Positions 17,612 through 26,769 of a DNA stretch of 64,000 nt are shown here, one piece after another (position 1 is the first letter of the stretch; the number at the start of each line of letters is the position of its first letter). The stretch is from positions 62,001-126,000 of the forward strand of contig CAZGQO010000006.1 of NCBI GenBank assembly GCA_964527925.1. Reading direction: 5' to 3'. The stretch comes from Ch128b sp964527925. Its GTDB lineage: Bacteria; Bacteroidota; Ignavibacteria; Ch128b. The position numbers were made by a program, and so were the translations under genes. The notes below the pieces were generated by a model. That model was given only the letters and a program-made list of their open reading frames with translations, did not search any database and had not been told where the DNA came from.

Positions 17612-19069
17612 TTAATTTGATTTTTGTGAATATTTTTTATCCCATGTTGAAACCACCTCTTCAAGGAATTTCTTTTTTTCTTCGAACAATCTTATCATAT
17701 CAAGACCAATATATTTCTGTGCTTTTTCTTTTGTAGAAACATCAGGATAAGAAATTGGCAGCTTAACATTCAATTTTATTAATAGTTTGGTTAACTCATT
17801 TCTTGCTTCTTCACTTTTCTGAATTGCATTGCCTAAAATTCTTGCGCATTCAAGTGGAGCATGAAATCCACCGCCAATGCTTGCAGAAACATAATCCCAT
17901 CTCCATTGTGCCTGTCGAATTAGTTTAAGAATAGTTTTCATATCATTTTCACTTGCACCATTATCCCAGGCAACTTTAGCTTCGATGTGAGCTTTTACAA
18001 GACTGTTTTCAACAATATCAAGCAATTCTCTAACTTTATCCTGTCTTTCGTAAACATTATTTCTCAAAGTTCCTTCACTTTCACGATGGCAAACCTGACA
18101 TGAACCAGAAATATTTTTCAAAGGACTTACAACATGATGACTAGTGAATTTAACTCCGCCTTCACTTCTATAAGGCATATGACAATCAGCACAGCTAACC
18201 CCTCTTTGAGCATGAATTCCAAATTGAGCAAGTTCCCAATCGGGATGCTGAGCTTTAATAATTGGTGCTTTACTTAATGCGTGGATAAAATCAACATGTT
18301 CAATTTCATCATAATATTTTTCCATCTCTTCAACAGAAATACCATCATCCCATGGGAAAGTCAAATATTTTCCTTCACCTTTGAAATAATATTCAACATG
18401 ACATTGAGCACAAACCAGACTTCTCATTTCCTGATGAGTTGCTTTTGTAATATCTTTCCCCTGTCTTTGAAAAGCTTCAATCAGAACTGGTCTTGTGATT
18501 CTCAGATTCATTGTTTTTGGATCATGGCAATCCTGACAACCAATGGGATTCAAAACTTCTTTTCCCAGATCTGTTAGTTTTGCTTTATAAAAATTAGCCA
18601 CTCCCATTTGACTCATTAAACGAGGAACATCAGTGCTTTTACAAGTCCAGCATGTAGCAGGTTGAGGAACACCAGTTCTTAAAGTTTTTCTAACATCTTC
18701 AACAGAATAATAATGACCACGAGCTTGATTATAATCTCTCGAGAAAGCATAACCAGCCCAGAGGATTACCATAGAAGGATATCGTTCAAGCAAATCGATG
18801 TGACCATTACCAGCATATTTAGAAAAGAAAGTTGTATCTGAAGTCATAAGATAAGATTCATATTCACGAGGATAATTTTCTCCCCAGACTTCATTTCTTG
18901 GTTCCCATTCTCCAAGAGGTTTAACAGTTTGAAGAGCCATCGATTCACCTCTTCTTTCTACAATTGTCGAAGCAAATAAACCAAGTAAGAAAACAATAAA
19001 TGCCGTGATTGTAAAAAGCAGCCAGCCAGTCCATGGCTTTTCTTTGATTAATTCTCTTATTGATTTCAT
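17612..19069 (-). CDS. nrfA: ammonia-forming cytochrome c nitrite reductase catalytic subunit NrfA
   Basis: NrfA reduces nitrite to ammonium with six electrons in the periplasm. An uncleaved-looking signal anchor spans residues about 14-36. The catalytic haem motif CWTCK (140-144) has the diagnostic Lys ligand. Four CxxCH motifs follow at 178-182, 220-224, 293-297 and 324-328. The active-site KAQH motif is at 272-275. Length 485 aa is typical of pentahaem NrfA. It is the last gene of the operon, directly after nrfH. Confidence 0.97.
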   Translation of the reverse strand: MKSIRELIKEKPWTGWLLFTITAFIVFLLGLFASTIVERRGESMALQTVKPLGEWEPRNEVWGENYPREYESYLMTSDTTFFSKYAGNGHIDLLERYPSMVILWAGYAFSRDYNQARGHYYSVEDVRKTLRTGVPQPATCWTCKSTDVPRLMSQMGVANFYKAKLTDLGKEVLNPIGCQDCHDPKTMNLRITRPVLIEAFQRQGKDITKATHQEMRSLVCAQCHVEYYFKGEGKYLTFPWDDGISVEEMEKYYDEIEHVDFIHALSKAPIIKAQHPDWELAQFGIHAQRGVSCADCHMPYRSEGGVKFTSHHVVSPLKNISGSCQVCHRESEGTLRNNVYERQDKVRELLDIVENSLVKAHIEAKVAWDNGASENDMKTILKLIRQAQWRWDYVSASIGGGFHAPLECARILGNAIQKSEEARNELTKLLIKLNVKLPISYPDVSTKEKAQKYIGLDMIRLFEEKKKFLEEVVSTWDKKYSQKSN

Positions 19070-19084
19070 AGTTCTCTCCTGATT

Positions 19085-19684
19085 TTATTTTTCATTTTCG
19101 AAAAATTTATTAAGCCAGACTGGTAAAACTGAGTTAAGCTTTGGTATACGTGCATAAGGTGTTGATGCGACGCTGTTAACACGACCATGAGGAGTTTCTC
19201 GATGACATTCCCAGCACAGTTTATCTTTGCCATGTGATGTTCTGGTAAATGAAACTTTAACAAGCTCGGTTCTATCAATTAAATTCCTATGACAACGAAT
19301 ACAATTTTCCTGGACAACTTTTTTCCCGGCATCTTTAATTTGAATAACTTGCGGCTCAAGTCTAAAAGTAGAAATTGTTGAATGTCTTAATCCATCACTT
19401 GCTTTGAAATAAAGTTTTCTAAAAATATTATCCTGAGGAACATGACAATCATTACAGGTTGCAACTTTAGCATGACTGCTGTTTCTCCAGGTAATGTATT
19501 GAGGAGTCATTACATGACAGTTTATGCATGCTTCAGGTTTGTCTGATAAATAAGAAGGTGCATTTGAAATGTAAACAACAAGCAATGCAATACCGAGAAA
19601 AATTCCAGATAAAATCGAAACAGCAACAATCCAGTTATGTGGTGGAATTATATAGTCAATAAATTTTTGAACTTTCGCTTTCAT
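19085..19684 (-). CDS. nrfH: NrfH-type tetrahaem quinol dehydrogenase
   Basis: This NapC/NirT-family membrane-anchored cytochrome c oxidises quinol and passes electrons to NrfA. One transmembrane helix lies at about residues 18-40. Four CxxCH motifs follow at 53-57, 77-81, 128-132 and 157-161. At 199 aa it is somewhat longer than the roughly 160-aa classical NrfH, mostly at the C-terminus. The nrfA start lies 15 bases downstream. AGGTAATTCA precedes the ATG. Confidence 0.93.
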   Translation of the reverse strand: MKAKVQKFIDYIIPPHNWIVAVSILSGIFLGIALLVVYISNAPSYLSDKPEACINCHVMTPQYITWRNSSHAKVATCNDCHVPQDNIFRKLYFKASDGLRHSTISTFRLEPQVIQIKDAGKKVVQENCIRCHRNLIDRTELVKVSFTRTSHGKDKLCWECHRETPHGRVNSVASTPYARIPKLNSVLPVWLNKFFENEK

Positions 19685-19692
19685 TGAATTAC

Positions 19693-20667
19693 CTAAAATT
19701 GATAGTAGAATGTAATTCTTGCAGTCAAATCACTTTTGAAATTTTTGTTCTCATATTTATTGTAAATGATATTGGGAATGATGTTGAAATTCTTTTCTAA
19801 CTTATAATCAATTCCACCGATAAAAGTATATTCAATGTTGTTGATTCTTTCTGTAGATGGTTCGAAAACATCAAATCTAATCAGTCCTGTTAGATCAGAA
19901 TTAAGCTTTTTACTTCCAAAGATTGAAATTCCGAATTGTTTTAAGTCTTTATTATTTACATCGGATTTTTTCTGAAGTGCAGAAGAGAAAGTTAATCCCC
20001 CTTTCATATCTTCTGATTGTGTATAAATTCCAATTCTGCCAGCATATAAATTCTTATCGCCTGATGCATTAGCAAAGTTTGCATCAAAAGAGAGAGTTAA
20101 ATTCTCTAGCACTTCTCTCAAAAATTGTAAATATATCTTTTTATATTTATCTGTTTCAGCACCATGACTGCTGTTGTTTGCAAACATTATCCAGAAGGAA
20201 TTTTTATTATCAGAAGTTTTTGTTATTAATGATATTCCCACATCACGAGTTGTAACTAAACCTCTTAAATCCATTTGAATTTTTTCAACAGATCTATATG
20301 CCCAGAATTTTTCTTCCACTTCTGTTGGCGGTGTTGTAATTAAACCAAAATACAGTTGAGAGTTGTCAAGTTTATATTGAGCATAGAGTTCTTTTAGATA
20401 AGGATAAAATCTATTTACATTATTGAGTTCTGTACCATCTGATTCAAGTCTAAATCTCGCAGACAATTTATTTGTTACATCGAAATCAGCTGTGAAGAAA
20501 ACACGCCTAAATTGAAATCCCTGAAGATCTTTCTTCGAGATATCTTTATTCTCGATATTGTAGAAATAATCAAAATAGGCTAAACCCGAAAATTTTGTAA
20601 GACTCTGTGCGACAAGAAAGTTTGTGGTAAAGATTAAGAATAGAATTATTGAGTAAGTTTTTATCAT
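19693..20667 (-). CDS. outer-membrane porin-like beta-barrel protein
   Basis: A signal peptide ends at LVAQ (about residue 20). The rest of the 324 aa consists of alternating strands such as FQFRRVFFTADFDV and LSARFRLESDG and ends in ARITFYYQF. A terminal Phe is typical of outer-membrane barrels. The early part resembles OprO/OprP-type porins. It lies between the hemerythrin gene and nrfH in the same orientation with short gaps, suggesting a channel for nitrite or another anion; that role is inferred. Confidence 0.7.
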   Translation of the reverse strand: MIKTYSIILFLIFTTNFLVAQSLTKFSGLAYFDYFYNIENKDISKKDLQGFQFRRVFFTADFDVTNKLSARFRLESDGTELNNVNRFYPYLKELYAQYKLDNSQLYFGLITTPPTEVEEKFWAYRSVEKIQMDLRGLVTTRDVGISLITKTSDNKNSFWIMFANNSSHGAETDKYKKIYLQFLREVLENLTLSFDANFANASGDKNLYAGRIGIYTQSEDMKGGLTFSSALQKKSDVNNKDLKQFGISIFGSKKLNSDLTGLIRFDVFEPSTERINNIEYTFIGGIDYKLEKNFNIIPNIIYNKYENKNFKSDLTARITFYYQF

Positions 20668-20700
20668 CCATTCCTCACCTCTTTGTTTTAAGTTAAAAAT

Positions 20701-21171
20701 TTATTTTAAATAATTTTCCAACTCAATTATTTCCTCTGTTGATAAATAACTTAATGATGATGGGAACAAATCATTCTCTTCTTTTTTAATGTGAACTTTT
20801 AACAAATCGATTATTTGAATACACAAATTTTCGATCTGATTAAAACTTGATTCTAATTTAGTTACTTGAAAATTCTTTAACTCATCTTCCAGAATGTCAA
20901 GTTTATCCCATAAAATCATATGCTCTGCTGTAAGAGTCGTAATAATTCTTTTAAGATCTAAATTTTGTTTAAGTCTTATGAAAAGAATTTTATCTTCCAA
21001 ATACTGATGTTGCTTCAGTTCAGACTTAATGGTTTGAATTAAGTAATTGATCGAATCCAAATCTTTCTTGTTTTTACTCGATTTAAAGTGATTGATTAAC
21101 TTTTGAATTTGAATAGTTTGATTTAAAATGAATTTATGATCATCAATCAATTTATTTATGAATTTACTCAT
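20701..21171 (-). CDS. hemerythrin-like (HHE) domain protein
   Basis: A 156-aa helical protein with the di-iron ligand pattern of the HHE family: His in DDHKF (about residue 12), HQYLE, His in AEHMILWD, and HIKKE near the C-terminus. HHE proteins bind oxygen or nitric oxide, or take part in repair of Fe-S clusters damaged by NO. Its position inside the nrf operon suggests NO binding or protection during nitrite reduction. It abuts the upstream polyferredoxin gene with no gap. Confidence 0.85.
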   Translation of the reverse strand: MSKFINKLIDDHKFILNQTIQIQKLINHFKSSKNKKDLDSINYLIQTIKSELKQHQYLEDKILFIRLKQNLDLKRIITTLTAEHMILWDKLDILEDELKNFQVTKLESSFNQIENLCIQIIDLLKVHIKKEENDLFPSSLSYLSTEEIIELENYLK

Positions 21172-22287
21172 TTAATTCGTTCCAGTTAAATGTGAATACT
21201 CTGAACTTCCAATTCGCTGAATGTGATAAAAATATTCTTCCAGTGAGATTTTGTTTTTCCAGTTTCCTGTGAACATTCCTAATCCAGTGACTATCATAAA
21301 AATTCCAACTATAAGAACAGCAACATATTTCTTCTGGGATTTTTTTCGAGTGAATGAGTTCTGAAGATAAAGCGCATTTTTAACAGGACATACATCAATA
21401 CAATTCAAACAAGAAGTGCATTCATTTGAAATCACTAATTTCTTTTTAGCAATATCAATAAAGTTTGTACATGCTTTTGTGGATTTATCGCAATCGATGC
21501 AAGTCGATACATTTCTTCTTATTTTGAATGGACTTAATAATCCAGCTAAACCTAAAAGTGCACCATAAGGACAAAGATATCTGCACCAGAAATTTTTGAA
21601 GATGACAGATAGAAAAGCGAGAATTATCATTATAGTACGTGAAAATTTTGAAATCTTCGCAAAGAAATAATACATCTTGATATCAGCTACTCGATTATAA
21701 GGACTATCCAGAAAAATTTTAAGTGCAAGAATATCCATTGCAAAGAAAATCACATAAACAAAGAATACAAGTAAAAGATTTTTAAGACTCCTTAAAGGAA
21801 AATCAAAAATTTTTGGCATTTTAATTTTTTTCTTAAAAATTTTATCGCCTGCAACACCTAAATTCTCTGAAAGAAAACCAATTGGACATAACCAGCTGCA
21901 AAAAGATTTTCCAACAACAAGCGAAAGCAAAACAATTGCAGAAAAAATAAATAAACCTGTAGGATGAGCCCAATGAATTTCACCAGTTGCAAAGAAATAT
22001 CGCAACGACATTAAAGAACTAATTGGCAAATAACCTTCCACTCCCGGTGGTCTTTCTATGTAAATTGTTTTTCCACCGCTTTCGAGAAAATTGAAAAACA
22101 AAATAAACTCCACTCCAATCCAGATTGATAATAAAACCGACAAAGTTTGAACAATAAATCTTACCTTCTGAATCGAACTTTCATCATTCCGTTCAATTTT
22201 TTTTGTCGAATTCTCAACACGAGATAAATTCTTTTTAAATGACTGTCCAATTTTCTTAGAATCCAAAATTTCTGTTCTCAAATCCAC
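21172..22287 (-). CDS. NapH/NosR-like membrane polyferredoxin
   Basis: A 371-aa membrane protein with about five hydrophobic segments. It has two CxxxCP motifs beside the membrane (CSWLCPIG and CRYLCPYG) and two [4Fe-4S] ferredoxin clusters (CIDCDKSTKAC and CTSCLNCIDVCP). This layout matches NapH/CcoG/NosR-type electron-transfer proteins. It probably moves electrons from the quinone pool toward NrfH or another periplasmic acceptor. The start is GTG at 22287, preceded by AAGG. It is the first structural gene after the Rrf2 regulator. Confidence 0.85.
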   Translation of the reverse strand: MDLRTEILDSKKIGQSFKKNLSRVENSTKKIERNDESSIQKVRFIVQTLSVLLSIWIGVEFILFFNFLESGGKTIYIERPPGVEGYLPISSLMSLRYFFATGEIHWAHPTGLFIFSAIVLLSLVVGKSFCSWLCPIGFLSENLGVAGDKIFKKKIKMPKIFDFPLRSLKNLLLVFFVYVIFFAMDILALKIFLDSPYNRVADIKMYYFFAKISKFSRTIMIILAFLSVIFKNFWCRYLCPYGALLGLAGLLSPFKIRRNVSTCIDCDKSTKACTNFIDIAKKKLVISNECTSCLNCIDVCPVKNALYLQNSFTRKKSQKKYVAVLIVGIFMIVTGLGMFTGNWKNKISLEEYFYHIQRIGSSEYSHLTGTN

Positions 22288-22296
22288 ACACCTTAT

Positions 22297-22314
22297 TCAG
22301 ATAAATCTATCTGA
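22297..22314. promoter_or_regulatory. inverted repeat upstream of the nrf operon, candidate Rrf2 operator
   Basis: TCAGATA and TATCTGA form a 7-bp inverted repeat with a 4-base spacer, 10 bases upstream of the polyferredoxin start. The right arm continues as TATCTGATTTTAA. Nearly the same string, TATCTGATTTAA, occurs at 22789-22800 upstream of the adjacent Rrf2 regulator gene. Sharing between both promoters suggests an operator for that regulator. Confidence 0.5.
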
Positions 22315-22338
22315 TTTTAATTCAAAAAAATTATATGA

Positions 22339-22770
22339 TTAGATAGATTTAACTTTTAATAAAGTTTTTTCTGTAAATTTATCAATCGTTTCTGAGCTCA
22401 ACGTATCATAAGCCATACTTCTTAACTTTCCCCATTGATTGTGAACCGGACAAGGAATATCAGATGAACAATCAGGAAAACCAAGAACACAAGTTGTAAA
22501 AATCTCAAGTCCATCAATTGCTTCAACGATATCTATCAATTTTATTTTGGTTGGATTTTTTGCGAGATAAAATCCGCCATTTTTGCCTTTTTGAGAACCA
22601 ACAATTCCAAAATTGACTAGTGATTGAAGAATTTTAGAAATAAATTCTTTGGGAATCTTTAAATCCTTTGCTATTTCTCTTGCTGAAAAATATTTCTTGT
22701 CGTTCCTGCTTGCAAGATAAAGTATGGCTTGAAGTCCGTATTCACATTTTTTTGAAAAAATTACTGACAT
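22339..22770 (-). CDS. Rrf2-family transcriptional regulator with three-Cys Fe-S motif
   Basis: An N-terminal winged helix begins FSKKCEYGLQAILYLA, followed by the recognition region and GGFYLAKNP. The cluster motif CVLGFPDCSSDIPC has CX6CX5C spacing, as in IscR and NsrR proteins that bind a [2Fe-2S] or [4Fe-4S] cluster. At 143 aa the length is standard. Placement directly before the nrf/hemerythrin operon suggests an NsrR-like sensor of NO or redox state. That signal is inferred, not shown. Confidence 0.88.
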   Translation of the reverse strand: MSVIFSKKCEYGLQAILYLASRNDKKYFSAREIAKDLKIPKEFISKILQSLVNFGIVGSQKGKNGGFYLAKNPTKIKLIDIVEAIDGLEIFTTCVLGFPDCSSDIPCPVHNQWGKLRSMAYDTLSSETIDKFTEKTLLKVKSI

Positions 22771-22788
22771 AATTTAATAAGACTGTTT

Positions 22789-22800
22789 TATCTGATTTAA
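22789..22800. promoter_or_regulatory. TATCTGATTTAA motif upstream of the Rrf2 gene
   Basis: This 12-base string begins 19 bases upstream of the regulator's start codon. It matches the right arm of the inverted repeat at 22297-22314 (TATCTGATTT common to both). Only one half-site is evident here. It suggests autoregulation. Confidence 0.35.
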
Positions 22801-23046
22801 TTTACAAAATATTCATCTAATATTAAAGTGTATGAAGATGATTTATATCTAAAAGTTTTTAATCTAAAAATGTAGCTGAATAATCAATGTTGAAAGTCAC
22901 ACTGAAAAATCTCAGTACATCTCATTGAGATTAAAACATTGGTTTTTGAATAGATTATCCCAATGCACGAACAAATCTTAGAAAGCTAAATTCAAATAAT
23001 TATAATTTTATTAATAGTTCTGCCAGAAATATAGGCTCTTTCAAAC

Positions 23047-23346
23047 TTACTTAAGTTTTTCTTCAACACTTCTGATTTTATCTTCCATCGATTGTTCTCT
23101 ATCTGTGCGTGTACCTATTCGTAAATTCGAAGAAATTCTTGGAACTCCCAATTGATGAAGTTTTTCATGACAGGATTTAATCGCATTAAAAACATCATCC
23201 CACTCACCTTCAATGTTTGTACCATTTGCATGAAGATTAAACTTCAATCCTGCTTCCTTGAAAATTTTTTCGCACTCGGCAACATATTTTGAAAGACTTA
23301 CGCCTACTCCAATCGGGATTATGCTGAAGTCAACTATTACTTTCAT
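23047..23346 (-). CDS. MTH1187-family thiamine-binding protein
   Basis: A 99-aa cytoplasmic protein with the DUF77/MTH1187 pattern: a beta strand VIVDFSIIPIGVG at the start, then HANGTNIEGEWDDVF, then a basic RIGTRTDRE segment near the C-terminus. Family members have a ferredoxin-like fold and bind thiamine or a related ligand. A good ribosome-binding site (GGAGAAAGGA) precedes the ATG. It stands alone between the nrf regulator and the oppositely oriented mutS. Confidence 0.85.
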   Translation of the reverse strand: MKVIVDFSIIPIGVGVSLSKYVAECEKIFKEAGLKFNLHANGTNIEGEWDDVFNAIKSCHEKLHQLGVPRISSNLRIGTRTDREQSMEDKIRSVEEKLK

Positions 23347-23675
23347 TCCTTTCTCCTTCCTTTTTATTTAATTTAAAAAGGAAATTGAATTCATCTCAAA
23401 TAATTAATACACAACCAGAAAATTATCTTTGAAGTTTATTAACCGTCCATGAACTTTAATTTGCAAACTTCTATTTGTTACGATAGGATTTATTTTGATT
23501 TCATCACTATGATGTTCTTAATCACAGCATTCATGAAAATTTGAGTATTCAAAAATTTTATCAAGGACAACGCATCAAGTTTTAATTTGATCATATCTAC
23601 TTAATATTTTTGTAGACTTTAGAATGAATTTTCATATTTGCTTTTAAATCATCACATTTCTTGGTAATTTTTGAT
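23347..23675. other. intergenic region upstream of mutS
   Basis: This AT-rich stretch separates two divergent genes. Apart from the ribosome-binding site of the minus-strand thiamine-binding gene at its left end, I see no open frame, RNA or clear repeat. It presumably holds both promoters. Confidence 0.4.
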
Positions 23676-26285
23676 ATGTCTACGCCATTAATGAAACAAT
23701 ATTATAAGATAAAACAAAAATATCCTGATACAATTTTGCTTTTCCGAATGGGTGATTTTTACGAAACTTTTGAAGACGATGCTGTTATTATATCAAAAGT
23801 TCTGGGAATTACTCTAACTAAAAGAGCTCATGGTGCATCTGGTGATGTTCCGCTTGCTGGATTTCCTCATCATGCTCTTGATTCTTATCTGCCAAAACTA
23901 ATCAGAGCTGGTTATAGAGTTGCAATCTGCGAACAACTGGAAGATCCAAAATTTGCAAAAGGAATCGTTAAAAGAGATGTTATTGAAGTTGTTACACCTG
24001 GAGTTGCATTCTCAGAAAAACTCCTCGACCATAAATCAAATAATTATGTCTGTGGAATTTATCTGAAAGATGATATAGCTGGAATTTCTTTTGCTGATGT
24101 AACAACTGGAGAATTCTATACATCTGAAATTACATTTAAAAAACTTAAAGAAACACTTGAATCAATTTCTCCCGCAGAAATACTTGTTTCAAAAAGAGAG
24201 CTTCCAAAACTTCAAATAATCTTTGATCAAATTAGATACAAATTCACCATCACTAAAATTGATGATTGGGTTTTCTCTTATGAGTACTGTTTCGAAATTT
24301 TAACGATGCATTTTAAGACGACTTCATTGAAAGGATTTGGAGTTGATAATAATCAAACCGAAGCGATTATTGCTGCTGGAGTAGTTTTACATTATTTGCA
24401 GGAAACTCAAAAAGCAAATCTTTCTCACCTGAAAAAACTATCGGTTTATAATCCAACTGAATACATGATTTTAGATCCAGCAACGAAAAGGAATCTCGAG
24501 ATTTTTTCTTCGATGAGTGATGGTTCAAGATATGGCTCATTAATTTCAATCCTTGATAAAACAAAGACATCAATGGGAGGAAGACTGCTTAAAAAATGGG
24601 TATCACTTCCTCTACTGAAATTAGAACAAATTAATAATCGCCTTGAGGCTGTTGAAGAATTTTATCGTGATGAAAATCTGAGAAACTTAATTGGTGAAGA
24701 ATTAAAGCAAATTGGTGATCTGGAAAGAATCATTTCAAAAATCTGCACAGGCAGATCAAATCCGAGAGATGTTGTAAATCTCAAGTTAAGCTTAAAGAGA
24801 ATTCCCGTCATTAAAGACATATTGAAAAATGTTAAAGCTGTTGCATTACAGAAAATTCGTGATAATCTTCAGGGACTCACTTACATAGTTGATAAAATTG
24901 ATGCAATGCTTGTTGATGTTCCACCACTGAACATTGCTGATGGTGGAGTAATAAAACCAGGCTTTAATGTAGAACTTGATGAATTAAGAAATTTATCCGT
25001 TTCAGGTAAAGATTATCTTGCGCAGCTTCAGCAAAGAGAGCGTGAAAGAACCCAAATTCCTTCACTGAAAGTTGCTTACAACAAAGTGTTCGGCTATTAC
25101 ATCGAGATTTCAAACGCACACAAAAACAAAGTGCCGGAAGATTACATCAGAAAGCAAACACTCGTCAACGCAGAACGATATATCACTCCAGAGTTGAAAG
25201 CTTACGAAGAAAAAATCTTAAATGCTGAAGAAAGAATCTACAAACTTGAATCAGAATTTTTTAATGAATTACGAATGACTATTTCTGAAGAAGCCGAAAA
25301 AATTCAGAAGAACGCACAGCTTATTGCAGCACTGGATTGCTTTTTAAGTTTTGCTGAAGTGGCAATTGAAAACAACTATGTTAGACCCGAAGTGAACGAT
25401 GATGATGCAATTATTATTAAAAATGGTCGTCATCCAGTAGTTGAAAAAATTCTGCCATACGGTGAAAAATTTACTCCCAACGATACTTTCCTTGATAATT
25501 CAACAAATCAAATAATGATAATCACCGGGCCAAACATGTCTGGCAAGTCAGTTTATTTGCGTCAGGTTGGTTTGATTGTCTTGCTTGCCCAAATTGGTTC
25601 GTTTGTTCCAGCTGAAAGTGCAAGAATTGGGATTGTAGATAAAATCTTTACTCGCGTTGGTGCATCTGACAATCTTGCTTCAGGTGAATCAACATTTTTA
25701 GTTGAAATGCACGAAACTGCAAACATTGTGAATAATGCAACAACAAAAAGTCTAATTCTTCTCGACGAAGTCGGTAGAGGCACAAGTACATTCGATGGAC
25801 TTTCAATTGCGTGGGCTTTAACTGAATATCTTCATGAAAACATTAATGTTGCCGCAAAAACTCTTTTTGCAACTCACTATCATGAACTAAACGAACTGGC
25901 TAATATCTATCCACGAATTGTTAATTACAAAGTCGATGTAAAAGAAGTCGGAGATAAAATTATATTCTTGCATAAAGTTGTTCCAGGATACGCTGACCAT
26001 AGTTATGGAATTCAAGTTGCAGAAATGGCTGGACTGCCTATCTCAATTACAAGAAGAGCAAAACAAATCTTGAAAAATCTTGAAAGCAAAGAACTAAGTC
26101 CACTCGAACATCGTAAAAAGGATAGCAAAGGCGAAGATTCAGGCGAAGAACTTCAGCTTTCGTTGTTTGAAATTCGTGATGATTCTCTGCGTCAGGAAAT
26201 TGAAAGTATTGAGATTGAAAAACTAACACCTCTTGAAGCTTTAATAAAATTAAACGAACTTAAAAACAAAACTAAAAAGAATTAG
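23676..26285 (+). CDS. mutS: DNA mismatch repair protein MutS
   Basis: MutS recognises base mismatches and small loops and starts repair with MutL. The mismatch-binding domain shows LLFRMGDFYETFEDDA (Phe-x-Glu wedge) near residue 20. The ATPase has GPNMSGKS (about 618) and LLDEVGRGTSTFDG. ATG at 23676 is chosen because the protein then begins MSTPLMKQYYKIK, as in other MutS proteins; the frame also extends to TTG 23661. Length 869 aa is standard. The GroES-like gene follows after 8 bases. Confidence 0.97.
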   Translation: MSTPLMKQYYKIKQKYPDTILLFRMGDFYETFEDDAVIISKVLGITLTKRAHGASGDVPLAGFPHHALDSYLPKLIRAGYRVAICEQLEDPKFAKGIVKRDVIEVVTPGVAFSEKLLDHKSNNYVCGIYLKDDIAGISFADVTTGEFYTSEITFKKLKETLESISPAEILVSKRELPKLQIIFDQIRYKFTITKIDDWVFSYEYCFEILTMHFKTTSLKGFGVDNNQTEAIIAAGVVLHYLQETQKANLSHLKKLSVYNPTEYMILDPATKRNLEIFSSMSDGSRYGSLISILDKTKTSMGGRLLKKWVSLPLLKLEQINNRLEAVEEFYRDENLRNLIGEELKQIGDLERIISKICTGRSNPRDVVNLKLSLKRIPVIKDILKNVKAVALQKIRDNLQGLTYIVDKIDAMLVDVPPLNIADGGVIKPGFNVELDELRNLSVSGKDYLAQLQQRERERTQIPSLKVAYNKVFGYYIEISNAHKNKVPEDYIRKQTLVNAERYITPELKAYEEKILNAEERIYKLESEFFNELRMTISEEAEKIQKNAQLIAALDCFLSFAEVAIENNYVRPEVNDDDAIIIKNGRHPVVEKILPYGEKFTPNDTFLDNSTNQIMIITGPNMSGKSVYLRQVGLIVLLAQIGSFVPAESARIGIVDKIFTRVGASDNLASGESTFLVEMHETANIVNNATTKSLILLDEVGRGTSTFDGLSIAWALTEYLHENINVAAKTLFATHYHELNELANIYPRIVNYKVDVKEVGDKIIFLHKVVPGYADHSYGIQVAEMAGLPISITRRAKQILKNLESKELSPLEHRKKDSKGEDSGEELQLSLFEIRDDSLRQEIESIEIEKLTPLEALIKLNELKNKTKKN

Positions 26286-26293
26286 AAAGGATT

Positions 26294-26662
26294 ATGATTT
26301 TGTCAAAACAATTAATTGTAGTTGGAGATCGTGTCTTAATTAGACCAGATGAAACACAGGAAAGGACAAGTGCGGGACTCTATCTTCCACCAGGTGTGAA
26401 AGAGAAAGAAAAAGTACAAAGCGGGTATGTAATTAAAGTTGGTCCAGGTTATCCAATTCCTACTTCTGACATCACAGATGATGAACCCTGGAAAGAGAAA
26501 AAAGACAAACCAAAATATCTTCCCCTTCAAGCTAAAGAAGGCGACTACGCAATTTTCTTAAAAGATCAAGCTGTTGAATTTATATTTGAAGATAAGAAGT
26601 ATCTCATAGTCCCGCACAGTGCAATTCTGGTTTTACTAAGAGATGAATTTCTTGAAGAATAA
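26294..26662 (+). CDS. GroES-like co-chaperonin paralogue
   Basis: The N-terminus VVGDRVLIRPDE and the mobile-loop-like segment ERTSAGLYLPPG match the Cpn10 fold. The C-terminus keeps the final strand with the ILVLL motif. Length is 122 aa against about 95 for GroES; the excess is an insertion near residues 57-80 rich in Asp, Lys and Pro. No groEL is nearby, and it follows mutS by 8 bases. It may be a modified co-chaperonin for GroEL or have acquired another role. Confidence 0.8.
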   Translation: MILSKQLIVVGDRVLIRPDETQERTSAGLYLPPGVKEKEKVQSGYVIKVGPGYPIPTSDITDDEPWKEKKDKPKYLPLQAKEGDYAIFLKDQAVEFIFEDKKYLIVPHSAILVLLRDEFLEE

Positions 26663-26769
26663 CCAGAAATTTTTCTGAGACATTAGATTGATTCGATGTT
26701 TTATGCAAGTTCGCTTATGAATTTTGAAAGATGCTTTGTTTATTCTCGACCAAAATTGAAGGAGTCGTT

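Noticed and set aside
19066..19278. A 70-codon minus-strand gene beside nrfA
   Set aside because: It overlaps nrfH in another frame, and nrfH has clear haem motifs there.
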